Of a stretch of DNA of 64,000 nucleotides, positions 1 through 7,726 are shown in pieces (positions within the stretch are counted from its first letter, which is position 1; each line of letters opens with the position of its first letter). This DNA comes from Allobosea sp. WAO (GTDB lineage: Bacteria > Pseudomonadota > Alphaproteobacteria > Rhizobiales > Beijerinckiaceae). Below the pieces are notes generated by a model that searched no databases, had not been told where the DNA came from, and saw only the letters and a program-made list of their open reading frames with translations. The position numbers were made by a program, and so were the translations under genes. The stretch lies in assembly GCF_001509835.1 (NCBI RefSeq), contig NZ_JXTJ01000010.1, forward strand, positions 62,001-126,000, given 5' to 3'.

Positions 1-153
1 GGCGAGTTCAACGCCAATGCCCGCTTTGGAACTGTGATGCGCCGCCGTGTGCGGGGCATCAGCAGGTTGAAACCGAACGCCACTATGGCAGCCAAACGGC
101 TGCCCCTCTCTGTCATGGGAATGTCTGGTTTCGTGCTCGTTAAAACGTCTGCT

Positions 154-176
154 CCTGGCGCGAGTTCACCGCCAGG
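154..176 (-). terminator. possible hairpin terminator after yigZ
   Basis: A 7-bp perfect inverted repeat (CCTGGCG / CGCCAGG) with a 9-nt loop lies just beyond the minus-strand stop of the YigZ-family gene. On the minus strand it is followed after a few bases by ACGTTTT, a weak T-run. This suits a rho-independent terminator but the stem is short. The rest of positions 1-192 shows no gene I can support. Confidence 0.35.
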
Positions 177-192
177 GGCTACTGTGCTGTGC

Positions 193-789
193 TCATCGGC
201 TCCATCCGATCACTGACTGTCCACTGGTCAGATCCGCTAGCAGCCGCTCCACGCCACCTGCTTCCGACGTCGGCGCCAACACCGACAGGATCGCGCCGCC
301 CTCCGTGAAAGCCTGAACAGCCACCTGTACGCCCGAAAGCGCGCCCAAACGCACCTGAACCAGTGCCAAATCACTGAACCCGCATGTGACCGTCCCGGAG
401 ACGGTTTCGACAAGCACCTCCTTTTCAGCCTCGCGCAAGCATAGGGCCGCCGTTCCGCCATAGGCACGGATCAGACCGCCGCTTCCGAGAAGGATGCCAC
501 CGAACCAGCGTGTCACGACAACAACGACGCCATCGAGGCCTTGTCCATCGATTGCGGCAAGGATCGGCTTGCCGGCGGTCCCGCTGGGCTCGCCATCGTC
601 GTTGAAGCGGTATCTCTGCCCCAAGCGCCATGCCCAGCAATTGTGATTGGCTGCCCGATCGGACCGTGCCGCAATGAAGTCTTTCGCTGCCGCTTCGTCT
701 GCGATGGGACCAGCGGCCGCAGTGAACCGGCTCTTCTTGATCTCCTGCTGACGGATAGCGATTTCAACAAGGGTGAGGCGTGCAACCAT
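193..789 (-). CDS. yigZ: YigZ/IMPACT family protein (198 aa)
   Basis: This is an IMPACT/UPF0029 (YigZ) family protein. Members resemble the eukaryotic IMPACT translation regulator; the bacterial role is not firmly known. The family signature is intact: a KKSRF motif near the N-terminus, HNCWAWRLG, then NDDGEPSGTAGKP, and later VVVVTRWFGGILLGSGGL. A ferredoxin-like C-terminal domain fills the last 70 or so residues. I place the start at the ATG ending at 789 (MVARLTLVEI). A longer in-frame start at 873 would read back through the terminal repeat of the adjacent insertion-sequence remnant, which is unlikely. The remnant begins only about 15 bp upstream, so the native promoter has probably been displaced and expression may depend on IS-derived sequence. 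Confidence 0.9.
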   Translation of the reverse strand: MVARLTLVEIAIRQQEIKKSRFTAAAGPIADEAAAKDFIAARSDRAANHNCWAWRLGQRYRFNDDGEPSGTAGKPILAAIDGQGLDGVVVVVTRWFGGILLGSGGLIRAYGGTAALCLREAEKEVLVETVSGTVTCGFSDLALVQVRLGALSGVQVAVQAFTEGGAILSVLAPTSEAGGVERLLADLTSGQSVIGWSR

Positions 790-803
790 ACGCCCGCATA
801 TCA

Positions 804-1360
804 CGACCTGAGACCCTGGTCCCTGCAAATGGCCTGCCGCCGGCTTCGTGGACACCGAGATTGGGTGTTTCATGAAACCGGAGGTGGCGTATGCGGCGAA
901 GACAGTTTGGGCGCGAGTTCAAGATCGAGGCGGTCCACCTGATCAAGGATCGCGGAGTGAGTGTGGCGCAGGCGTCTCCGGATTCGGCTGCGTGGCCGGC
1001 CGGAGACGATCGTGTCCGACAACGGCACCGAGCTCACCTCGATGGCGATCCTGCGCTGGTGCCAGGAAGCCGGTGTCGCGTGGCACTAAATCTCCCCCGG
1101 CAAGCCGACGCAGAACGCCGTCGTCGAGAGCTTCAACGGACGCTTCCGGGACGAATGTCTCAACGACACGTTGCTCTCGACGCTCACCGAGGCCTGCAGC
1201 GCCATCACCTCGTGGAAGGAGGACGATAACCGCCGCCGACCACACTCGGGCCTCGGCAACATGACGCCTGCCGAGTTCGCCCTCAAATTCACGCTGGAAA
1301 AGCGGGCCGCCTAAGGCCAGATATCTCCCTCAGACCGGAGGAGAAAAGGGTCTCAGGTCA
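804..1360 (+). mobile_element. degenerate IS3-family insertion sequence remnant
   Basis: Short terminal inverted repeats bound the element: GACCTGAGACCCT at 805-817 and its exact complement at 1347-1359. Inside lie the first ~29 codons of an IS3-type OrfA joined directly to the last ~110 codons of an OrfB transposase. A full IS3 element is about 1.2-1.3 kb; this one is about 0.55 kb, so roughly the middle half has been deleted. Flanking trinucleotides (TCA left, TCT right) do not form a clean target duplication, in keeping with an old insertion. It cannot encode its own transposase. Confidence 0.8.
891..1314 (+). pseudogene. IS3-family transposase OrfA/OrfB remnant
   Basis: From 891 the frame reads MRRRQFGREFKIEAVHLIKD, the typical start of an IS3 OrfA helix-turn-helix protein. 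After about 29 codons the homology stops. From about 978, in another frame, OrfB integrase-core sequence appears: RGRPETIVSDNGTELTS, then after an in-frame TAA the motif [17 protein letters not shown] and the C-terminal PAEFALKF. The TAA sits where related transposases have Tyr (AWHY), so a point nonsense mutation has occurred as well as the internal deletion and frame change. The SDNG Asp and the [10 protein letters not shown] Glu of the DDE core survive, but the first Asp region is lost. Clearly inactive. Confidence 0.85.
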
Positions 1361-1513
1361 TCTGCGGACGGGGATCGTCCTGAGCGCAGGGCGATGTCCG
1401 CCGATGCAGGAAAATGTCGCTTCAGTGGGCGGTCGCGCTCCGCCTGGGCAAGAACATGCCGACGCGCTTTTGGACGGGGGCTCGCGAGGGGCGACGCCGT
1501 GGCGAGGCTCCGC

Positions 1514-3268
1514 TCAGGTTCTCAGGCCGGATTGCCGGAGGCCGGTATGGTAGAGCTTCATATCGGAAGCTTGGAGCCTTATCATTTGCTGCGCAGCCTT
1601 CGCCACGCTGCCGTCCGGATCGAGAGAGTTCAGTTTTGCAACCACAGCACCGGCGTCTCCTCCGAGCATGGCCGTGGCCGCCGCCTTGACCCGCAATGCG
1701 GGGAGATAATTGGGGTGCATTCCAAGCGCTTTGTCGACCAGGGCAACTGCTTCTGTACAGTTACCGTCGAGGTATTCCGCGAGCGCAAGGGAGGTAATAT
1801 AGGCAAATCGACCGGGGTCTCGTGGATTCAGGGCCAGGGACCTGAAGATCGCCGATGCGGCTGCCCTGTGATCTCCCTGGGACATTCTGAGGATCCCCAT
1901 CGCGTACCAGCCAACTGCCGAGTTCGGGTTGAGGAAGATCGCTTCTTCTATGATGTTCTTGCTTATCTCCGGTTCGTGACCAAAATAAACGCGCGCCATT
2001 CCCGCCAAGCTCAGGGCGGTCGGGTCATCGGGGCCGAGCATGGATGCGAGCTCAGCGAGACGAATGCACTCCTCAGGCGTATCGATGTCCCGGGGCGGCC
2101 ATCCCTGAGCGCGCCGGAGCACGAGTGTCATGGCTGCGTACCCGTAGGGCAGCGCATAGTCGGGGTCCAGATCGATCGCCTTGTAGAATGCGGTCAGCGC
2201 CGAGAGGCTGCTCTTTTCAGATCTATCGTAGAACAAGCTGATGCCACGAAGAGTCTGATCGTAAGCGGACAGATTGTCCGTAGGGCGCCTCTTCTGCCTG
2301 ATGATTTCAGCGCTCCGCAATTCGGCCTCGAGCGCGCCAACGACTCTCTCCGCGATCTGATCCTGTAGTTCAAAAATATCGCTGTTATCGCCGTCGAAAT
2401 GGTCAGACCAAAGCGTTGTGCCACCCTCGGCGTCATCGAGATGAACGTTCAATCGAACGCGTCTCTCCGACCTCTGTAAATTACCTCTCAGGATATATCT
2501 AACGCCAAGCTTCTTGGCTGCTTCATGAATGTCGATGCCCGTGTCTCTGTACCCAAAGCTCGACCCTCTTGCTATTATGACGAGCGTCTTAGCGCGAGAG
2601 AGGGCGGTTATTATTTCTCCAGCCACGCCGTCGGCAAAATAGTCGTCTTCCGCATTTTTGTTTAGATTTTTGAAGGGTAGTACGGCAATAGACGGCCTCT
2701 CAATTATCTGTCGTTGTTGCCTTGTTTTGTTTGATTGTGAGCGCGATACAGAAAATACATGGACCGGTGTTTCGATATTTTTTACGGATCGCCGTCCCAG
2801 GTCAATGTATCTGGCATCCAGCTCGGTATGGATTTTGTTATAGACGTCGCTTGAAATGACGACTTCTCCGGGCTCTGCGATCGCTTGAATTCTTGCGGCA
2901 ATATTGACTTCCTTCCCGATTATATCATCGTGGAGAGGCATGACCTGCCCATAGTGGACGCCGATCCGAAAATGCATTCCCTGAGAATTTCCGGGATGCT
3001 CAAGATGTCTGGCTGCATCCTGAAATTGAACGGCACATTCCACTGCGTCTGATGAGGTTTCAAATTCGGCGAGGACGCTGTCTCCGGCCGTATTGTTGAT
3101 GCGGCCATTGTACTGATAAATATAATTCTGCATCATTTCACGATGCTGTAAAAGCGACGAGTACGTCCCTATCTCGTCATTCTCCATCATGCTGCTGTAT
3201 CCAGCAATATCAGCAGAAAATACAGCGACGTATTTCTTCGTGATGCTGGTATCGATTGACGACATCAC
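1514..3268 (-). CDS. class III adenylate cyclase-like protein with TolB-like and TPR domains
   Basis: A 584-aa soluble protein in three parts. Residues ~12-170 are a class III cyclase homology domain (FSADIAGYS with Asp20, AGDSVLAEF with Asp63, VNIAARIQAIAEPG with the Asn/Arg pair). Residues ~192-330 are a TolB/FlgO-like domain starting PSIAVLPFKNL. The remainder is TPR-like helical repeats (DPDYALPYGYAA, LNPNSAVGWYAMG, LNPRDPGRFAYI). Such cyclase-TPR fusions are abundant in rhizobia and are thought to make cAMP in response to cellular cues. Both metal-binding Asp residues are present. The Lys that normally precedes the GD motif and contacts adenine is replaced (NNTAGDS), so activity or nucleotide choice is uncertain. 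Base composition is noticeably less GC-rich than its neighbours and an IS remnant lies beside it, which suggests acquisition by transfer. It stands alone. The start could be either of two adjacent ATG codons. Confidence 0.88.
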   Translation of the reverse strand: MMSSIDTSITKKYVAVFSADIAGYSSMMENDEIGTYSSLLQHREMMQNYIYQYNGRINNTAGDSVLAEFETSSDAVECAVQFQDAARHLEHPGNSQGMHFRIGVHYGQVMPLHDDIIGKEVNIAARIQAIAEPGEVVISSDVYNKIHTELDARYIDLGRRSVKNIETPVHVFSVSRSQSNKTRQQRQIIERPSIAVLPFKNLNKNAEDDYFADGVAGEIITALSRAKTLVIIARGSSFGYRDTGIDIHEAAKKLGVRYILRGNLQRSERRVRLNVHLDDAEGGTTLWSDHFDGDNSDIFELQDQIAERVVGALEAELRSAEIIRQKRRPTDNLSAYDQTLRGISLFYDRSEKSSLSALTAFYKAIDLDPDYALPYGYAAMTLVLRRAQGWPPRDIDTPEECIRLAELASMLGPDDPTALSLAGMARVYFGHEPEISKNIIEEAIFLNPNSAVGWYAMGILRMSQGDHRAAASAIFRSLALNPRDPGRFAYITSLALAEYLDGNCTEAVALVDKALGMHPNYLPALRVKAAATAMLGGDAGAVVAKLNSLDPDGSVAKAAQQMIRLQASDMKLYHTGLRQSGLRT

Positions 3269-3727
3269 TCGTGGCTCCGAAAGGAAGGCGAATGATACAC
3301 GATGAGCCTTACGTTATATCGCGGGGCCACAAAGCGCTACCGTGGTCGCGGAGCTGCTTTCGCTGGAGCCGGAACTGGCGGGCCTCCTTGCTCGATTGGC
3401 CGGGCCAGGCCGACGGATTGGATGACCGCGAGACAAGCTCTTCGACGCCAGGGACCGGGCTCATCGAGACCCCGGACCAGGCAGGAAGATGCCCGAAGAG
3501 CGAAGGGCCGATCGTCTTGCCGATCCCGGAAAAGCAATGGGGCAATCAAGTGCAGCGGCGACGTCCGGCGCCCGGAATCGTTGCGTGATCGGAGTTCGTC
3601 ATGTTCACCGCGACACGCGCTTATCCCGGCATTGCTCTGGCCATGTTGCCGGCGGACGATGCTGCAAATGCGTCTGAGACGACAGGAGCGACAACGGCGA
3701 GGCGCTGCCGCTCCTGGTTCTGATGGC
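3269..3727. other. 459-bp intergenic region without a supported gene
   Basis: Short open frames exist on both strands, but none carries a recognisable motif, convincing ribosome-binding site or plausible composition. It must hold the promoter of the minus-strand cyclase gene at its left end and the 3' end of the NitT/TauT operon transcript at its right. I see no strong hairpin terminator. Confidence 0.5.
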
Positions 3728-4789
3728 TCAGGGCTTGAACTCGTAGCCGGGGCCGATCGCGGCATCCGCCGGGATCGGCGGCAGGTCGTTGAACAGGGCA
3801 GGGTGCTCCTGCATCACCTTGAGGATGTGCTTGGGCTCGATGTGCTTGTTGACGTCGAAGGTCGACTTCAGGAAGCCGAGCCGGTTCAGCCGGTCGAGCG
3901 CCGCCCACATCGCCCGGTAGTTGTTGGCCGAGAGGCGCCGGTCGGCCTGCTGGATGTTGAACTCCATCGCAGCCTCCGCGATCTCCTGCTTGAGGCCGGG
4001 GATCCAGCGCGTGCCGACCTGAGCGGCCAGCTTCGGGTTCTTGCGCATCCACTGGTCGGCCTCGGAGACCGCCGCCAGGAACTTCTCGATCTTCGGCCCG
4101 TTGGCGGCCACCCAGGGCCGCATGCCGACGTTGAAGCCGACATAGGCGATGACGTTGCCGCCACGGATGATCTCGACCGCGCCCGGCACGTCCTTGAGAG
4201 CGATGATCGGCCAGGGGTCCCAGCCGACGAAGGCGTCGATGCCCTTGGCGAGCAGCGCGACCGTCATGTCCGGCGGCGGCGTGTTGACCAGCGTGACATC
4301 GGCCGGCGTCAGCCCGCCCTTCTCGATCAAGGCGAGGATGTAGAGATGGTTGATCGTGCCGAAGGAGGTCGCGATCTTCTTGCCCTTGAGCGAGGCGAGG
4401 TCGCCCTTGGTGATCCCGGAATCGGAGCGGGCGACCAGCGCCATGGTGGCGTCCGAGCCGCCGCGGTGGGCGTTGCCGCTGTAGTTGCCGAGCGCCACCA
4501 GATCCATGCCGCGCACGACGGCGCCGATCATCGGCACGCCGACCTGGACGATCTCGCTCTCGCCGGCCTGCAGCGCGTTCAGCGCGTCGACGCCGGTCGC
4601 ATAGGGCCGGGCGATGTCGACATCGAGGCCCCATTTCTCGAAGAAGCCGCGCTCCAGCGCGATAGGCAGGCCGAGTTGGTCGATGCCGGTGACCATGCCG
4701 GCCTTCATCTTGACCAGCTGCTGCGCCCTGACGACAGCCGGTGCGGCGACGACCGCGGCTCCGGCTAGCATAGTCCTGCGTGTGATCAT
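3728..4789 (-). CDS. NitT/TauT-type ABC transporter substrate-binding protein
   Basis: A 353-aa periplasmic binding protein of the NMT1/THI5-like (SsuA/TauA/NrtA) superfamily. It opens with a twin-arginine-like signal (TRRTMLAGAAVVAAP, cleavage probably after VVRAQ). The lobe sequence is typical of the family: LPIALERGFFEKWGLDVDI, LQAGESEIVQVGVP, SLKGKKIATSFGT, LLAKGIDAFVGWDPWP. Family members bind sulfonates, nitrate, pyrimidine precursors or aromatic anions; the ligand here cannot be read from sequence. It is the last gene of a minus-strand operon whose other members are two permeases, an ATPase and a small membrane protein. The gap to the upstream small gene is 3 bp. Confidence 0.9.
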   Translation of the reverse strand: MITRRTMLAGAAVVAAPAVVRAQQLVKMKAGMVTGIDQLGLPIALERGFFEKWGLDVDIARPYATGVDALNALQAGESEIVQVGVPMIGAVVRGMDLVALGNYSGNAHRGGSDATMALVARSDSGITKGDLASLKGKKIATSFGTINHLYILALIEKGGLTPADVTLVNTPPPDMTVALLAKGIDAFVGWDPWPIIALKDVPGAVEIIRGGNVIAYVGFNVGMRPWVAANGPKIEKFLAAVSEADQWMRKNPKLAAQVGTRWIPGLKQEIAEAAMEFNIQQADRRLSANNYRAMWAALDRLNRLGFLKSTFDVNKHIEPKHILKVMQEHPALFNDLPPIPADAAIGPGYEFKP

Positions 4790-4792
4790 GCT

Positions 4793-5122
4793 CTATCCTC
4801 CCAGTTGCAAGGGCTCAATTCTCCTCACCCAGTAGTAGCGGGCGATGGCGTTGAGTTGGTTCTTGTCGATGTTCCTGACCTCGACGCTGTTGCCGTCGGT
4901 GCCCGAGACGCGCCCGAAGCGCTGGAAGATCAGGATATGGAAGCGCTCGGGCACGAAAGGCAGGGTGATCAGCGCGTTGACGCGCTGACGATCCGGAAAG
5001 CCGCCGGCGACCTTGGACGGGGCGTGAAGCACGAGCCAGCCCTGCCAGAGAAGCCAAGCCACAAGCAGGCCGAGCAGGATGCGGCCTCGCCTCGATTCCA
5101 GCGTGGCGCGGACCAGCCTCAT
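4793..5122 (-). CDS. small membrane protein of unknown function within the ABC operon
   Basis: A 109-aa protein I do not recognise. Residues ~13-33 form one hydrophobic segment (ILLGLLVAWLLWQGWLVLH) after a positively charged N-terminus, implying a single membrane anchor with the C-terminal ~75 residues outside the cytoplasm. The body contains ALITLPFVPERFHILIFQRF and ends in a charged, tyrosine-rich stretch. Its ATG overlaps the ATPase stop by four bases (5119-5122) and its stop is 3 bp from the binding-protein gene, so it is translationally embedded in the transporter operon. An accessory subunit, or a periplasmic protein acting on the same substrate, is an inference from position only. Confidence 0.7.
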   Translation of the reverse strand: MRLVRATLESRRGRILLGLLVAWLLWQGWLVLHAPSKVAGGFPDRQRVNALITLPFVPERFHILIFQRFGRVSGTDGNSVEVRNIDKNQLNAIARYYWVRRIEPLQLGG

Positions 5123-5877
5123 GCCGCCCTCACCAGCGCCAGGACCTTGTTGGAAAGCTCCTTGAAGCCGTCATCCTCGACGAGCTGGTCCCAGACGCGC
5201 GGCCGTGCCAGCGGGATCTCGACCTGCTCTAGGATATGACCCTTCGACAGCACGACGACGCGGTTCGCCAGGAAGACCGCCTCCGGCACGTCATGGGTGA
5301 TGAAGATCACAGTCGGCCGGCGCTCTTCCCAGATCCGGGTCAGTTCCTCCTGCAGGGTCATGCGGGTCTGCGCGTCGACGCTGGCGAAGGGCTCGTCCAT
5401 CAAAAGGATGTCGGGCTTGTTGGCGAGGGCCCGGACCACGCCGACGCGCTGCTGCATGCCGCCCGAGAGCTCGTTGGGATAGCGGTCCGCGGCGTGGGCC
5501 AGCCCGACCAGGTCGAGATACTCGCGCGCGATCTCGTCGCGCTCGGCCTTGGCGATGCCGCGCATCTTCGGCCCGAAGCCGACATTCTCCAGCACCGTCT
5601 TCCAGGGGAAGAGCGCGAAGGACTGGAAGACCACCCCGCGGTCGGCGCCCGGCCCCTTGACCGGCTCTCCGCCGACCAGGATCTCGCCGCCCGATTGCGG
5701 GATGAAGCCGGCGACCATGTTGAGGATGGTCGACTTGCCGCAGCCGGACGGGCCGACGATCGAGACGAACTCGCCGGCCGGCACGTCGAGCGAGATGTCG
5801 TGCAGCGCCGTGTGCTGCGAGCCGGCATAGAGGTCGAAATAGGTCTTCGAGAGCGATCTAAGGCTGAGCGATTTCAC
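5119..5877 (-). CDS. NitT/TauT-type ABC transporter ATP-binding protein
   Basis: A 252-aa cytoplasmic ATPase of the SsuB/TauB class. All nucleotide-binding motifs are present: Walker A GPSGCGKST (~43-51), Q-loop VVFQSFALFPW, signature LSGGMQQRVGVVRAL, Walker B ILLMDEPF, D-loop SVDAQTR and switch histidine ITHDVPEA. It powers uptake through the two permeases encoded immediately upstream. Its start overlaps the preceding permease stop (ATGA at 5874-5877), consistent with translational coupling. Confidence 0.95.
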   Translation of the reverse strand: MKSLSLRSLSKTYFDLYAGSQHTALHDISLDVPAGEFVSIVGPSGCGKSTILNMVAGFIPQSGGEILVGGEPVKGPGADRGVVFQSFALFPWKTVLENVGFGPKMRGIAKAERDEIAREYLDLVGLAHAADRYPNELSGGMQQRVGVVRALANKPDILLMDEPFASVDAQTRMTLQEELTRIWEERRPTVIFITHDVPEAVFLANRVVVLSKGHILEQVEIPLARPRVWDQLVEDDGFKELSNKVLALVRAA

Positions 5878-6680
5878 TGTGTCACCAGTCCCCAGCGACG
5901 CCCCGTCGCCCGCTCGATCGGAGCCAGCACCCAGGCGTCGACAATGTACCAGAGGATGCCGAGCACGATCATGCCCAGCACGATTTCAACCACGGAGCCG
6001 GCCCGGCGCGCATCGAACATCATGAAGCCGATGCCGCTGGTGCCGACGATCATCTCGGCGGCGATCAGCGCGCGCCAGCCATAGCCGAGCCCGTTGCGCA
6101 GGCCGGTGATGATGTTCGGCAGCGCGCCGGGGATGACCACCTCGGTCAGCACCCGCGCCGGCGTTGCGCCGAGGCTCTGGGCGGCGCGGTAGAGCTCTAT
6201 CCGCACCGAGCGGACGCCGAGCACGGTGTTGAGCACCACCGGGAAGAGCACGGTGTAGACGATGATGATCGTCATCGTGGTCATGCCGAAGCCGAACCAG
6301 ATGATCAGGATCGGCAACCAGGCGATATCGCCGATCGCCTGGAAGAAGAGCAGGATCGGCCACAAGGCGGTGTAGGCGCGCCGGCTCAGCCCGATCAGCA
6401 GGCCGAGCGGAATGCCGAGCGCGATGCCGACGGCCGCGCCGGCGGCCAGCCGGGCGACGCTGTCGCCGAGATATTCCGGCAGGATGCCCTTGTAGATCAG
6501 CGAACCGAAGGCGCGCACTACATCCGGAGGCGACGGGAAGAAGGCCGGCGGGAACGGCCCCCAGGCGGCGACGCCCCACCACAGCGCGACGACCGGAACG
6601 AAAGGGGCGAGCGTCTGCAGCACCGGCCATTTGGCGGAGGTGCGGACCCACCAGCTCCAGAGGACGAGGGCCGCGTTCAT
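5874..6680 (-). CDS. NitT/TauT-type ABC transporter permease (second)
   Basis: A 268-aa inner-membrane permease with about six transmembrane helices. It carries the binding-protein-dependent EAA-type loop (AAQSLGATPARVLTEVVIPGALPNI) that docks onto the ATPase. It is clearly homologous to the upstream permease; both end with a RATGRRWGLV/RATIERWGLV tail, so they probably arose by tandem duplication and act as a heterodimer. Four-base overlaps with both neighbours put it inside one operon. Confidence 0.93.
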   Translation of the reverse strand: MNAALVLWSWWVRTSAKWPVLQTLAPFVPVVALWWGVAAWGPFPPAFFPSPPDVVRAFGSLIYKGILPEYLGDSVARLAAGAAVGIALGIPLGLLIGLSRRAYTALWPILLFFQAIGDIAWLPILIIWFGFGMTTMTIIIVYTVLFPVVLNTVLGVRSVRIELYRAAQSLGATPARVLTEVVIPGALPNIITGLRNGLGYGWRALIAAEMIVGTSGIGFMMFDARRAGSVVEIVLGMIVLGILWYIVDAWVLAPIERATGRRWGLVTQ

Positions 6681-7453
6681 GCGCGCACCAAGCCCCAGCG
6701 CTCGATCGTCGCCCGCTCCAGAGGAGCGAGAATCAGCCGGTCGATCAGCAGCCAGAGCGTGCCGATCACGATCATGCCGAAGATGATCACCTCGGTCTGG
6801 TAGAAGTCGCGGGCGACGAACAGCATGTAGCCGAGGCCGACATTGGTCGCGATCATCTCGGCCGCGATCAGGCCGCGCCAGGCGAAGCCGAGCCCGGTGC
6901 GGATGCCGGTGACGATGTTCGGCAGGGCGCCGGGGAGCAGCACGTCGCTCAGCATGGCGAGTCGGCCCGCGCCGAGCGATGCCGCCGCATTGCGGATCGG
7001 CATCGGGATCGTCGAGACGCCGAGCAGCGTGTTGTAGACGACGACAAAGAAGACGGCGTTGAAGATGACGAAGACGATGGCGCCGAAGCCATAGCCGAAC
7101 CAGAGCGTCGCGATCGGGATCCAGGCGATGCCGGCGAGGACGGAGAAGAAGCGCAGCAGCGGTGTGAGGAAAGCCGAGACGCCCTTGCTGATCCCCATCA
7201 GGATGCCGAGCGGCACGGCGACTATGATCGCAAGCACGGTGCCGATGGCGACGCGCGCCAGGCTGGTCGCGACATGGGTCAGCAGGGTGCCGTCACGGAG
7301 GCCGGCGATTCCTGCGGCGAAAACGGCGGAGACGCTCGGGAAGATCTGCGGCCTGACCTCGAATGCGGGAACGACCACCGCCCAGATAACGACCAGGAAA
7401 GCCAAAGGCGCGACAAAAGTCAGCGCCCCCGCCACGCGGTTGCCTGCGACCAT
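6677..7453 (-). CDS. NitT/TauT-type ABC transporter permease (first)
   Basis: A 258-aa inner-membrane permease, first gene of the operon. The EAA-type loop reads AAASLGAGRLAMLSDVLLPG and is followed by GLIAAEMIATNVGLGYM, typical of SsuC/TauC proteins. I chose the ATG ending at 7453 (MVAGNRVAGAL) because the minus strand has GGGAGGATGT immediately upstream; a longer in-frame start at 7492 lacks comparable support. Having two permease genes instead of one distinguishes this operon from standard ssu/tau loci. Confidence 0.92.
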   Translation of the reverse strand: MVAGNRVAGALTFVAPLAFLVVIWAVVVPAFEVRPQIFPSVSAVFAAGIAGLRDGTLLTHVATSLARVAIGTVLAIIVAVPLGILMGISKGVSAFLTPLLRFFSVLAGIAWIPIATLWFGYGFGAIVFVIFNAVFFVVVYNTLLGVSTIPMPIRNAAASLGAGRLAMLSDVLLPGALPNIVTGIRTGLGFAWRGLIAAEMIATNVGLGYMLFVARDFYQTEVIIFGMIVIGTLWLLIDRLILAPLERATIERWGLVRA

Positions 7454-7581
7454 ACATCCTCCCTGTTCGCGCGCCGTAGGCCCACGAAGCAATCAATCCG
7501 CCCGCACCACGAAGGTGAGTGCAAACTCCTTATGCGCGTCTCCTGCGGCGGTTCGGTCGAGCGAACCCGGAGACTGCGCAT

Positions 7582-7593
7582 CTTGCATACAAG
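7582..7593. promoter_or_regulatory. weak dyad upstream of the ABC operon
   Basis: CTTGCATACAAG is a short dyad (CTTG...CAAG) resembling GntR/FCD-type operators. It lies about 130 bp upstream of the first permease gene, within the 273-bp gap between that gene and the autotransporter. Nearby TGCATGC-containing stretches (around 7635 and 7677) could be further half-sites. No GntR gene is adjacent, so this is tentative. Confidence 0.25.
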
Positions 7594-7726
7594 AGAGTAT
7601 AGGCCGGCTTTCCCTGCGGCAAGCTGCATCTTGTGCATGCCCTCGTCTCCGCTGATGAGACGAAGCCCCCGTTGACCATGCATGCAACCGCCGTCCAGAG
7701 GCCTGGCCGAGGTCGTCGGCTCGCCC

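Noticed and set aside
1-192. Short open frame 34-216 on the plus strand
   Set aside because: No ribosome-binding site, family motif or conservation evidence; it overlaps the end of yigZ.
7494-7726. Several short open frames between the ABC operon and the autotransporter gene
   Set aside because: They overlap one another on both strands and have no signal, motif or ribosome-binding site; the region is better read as regulatory.
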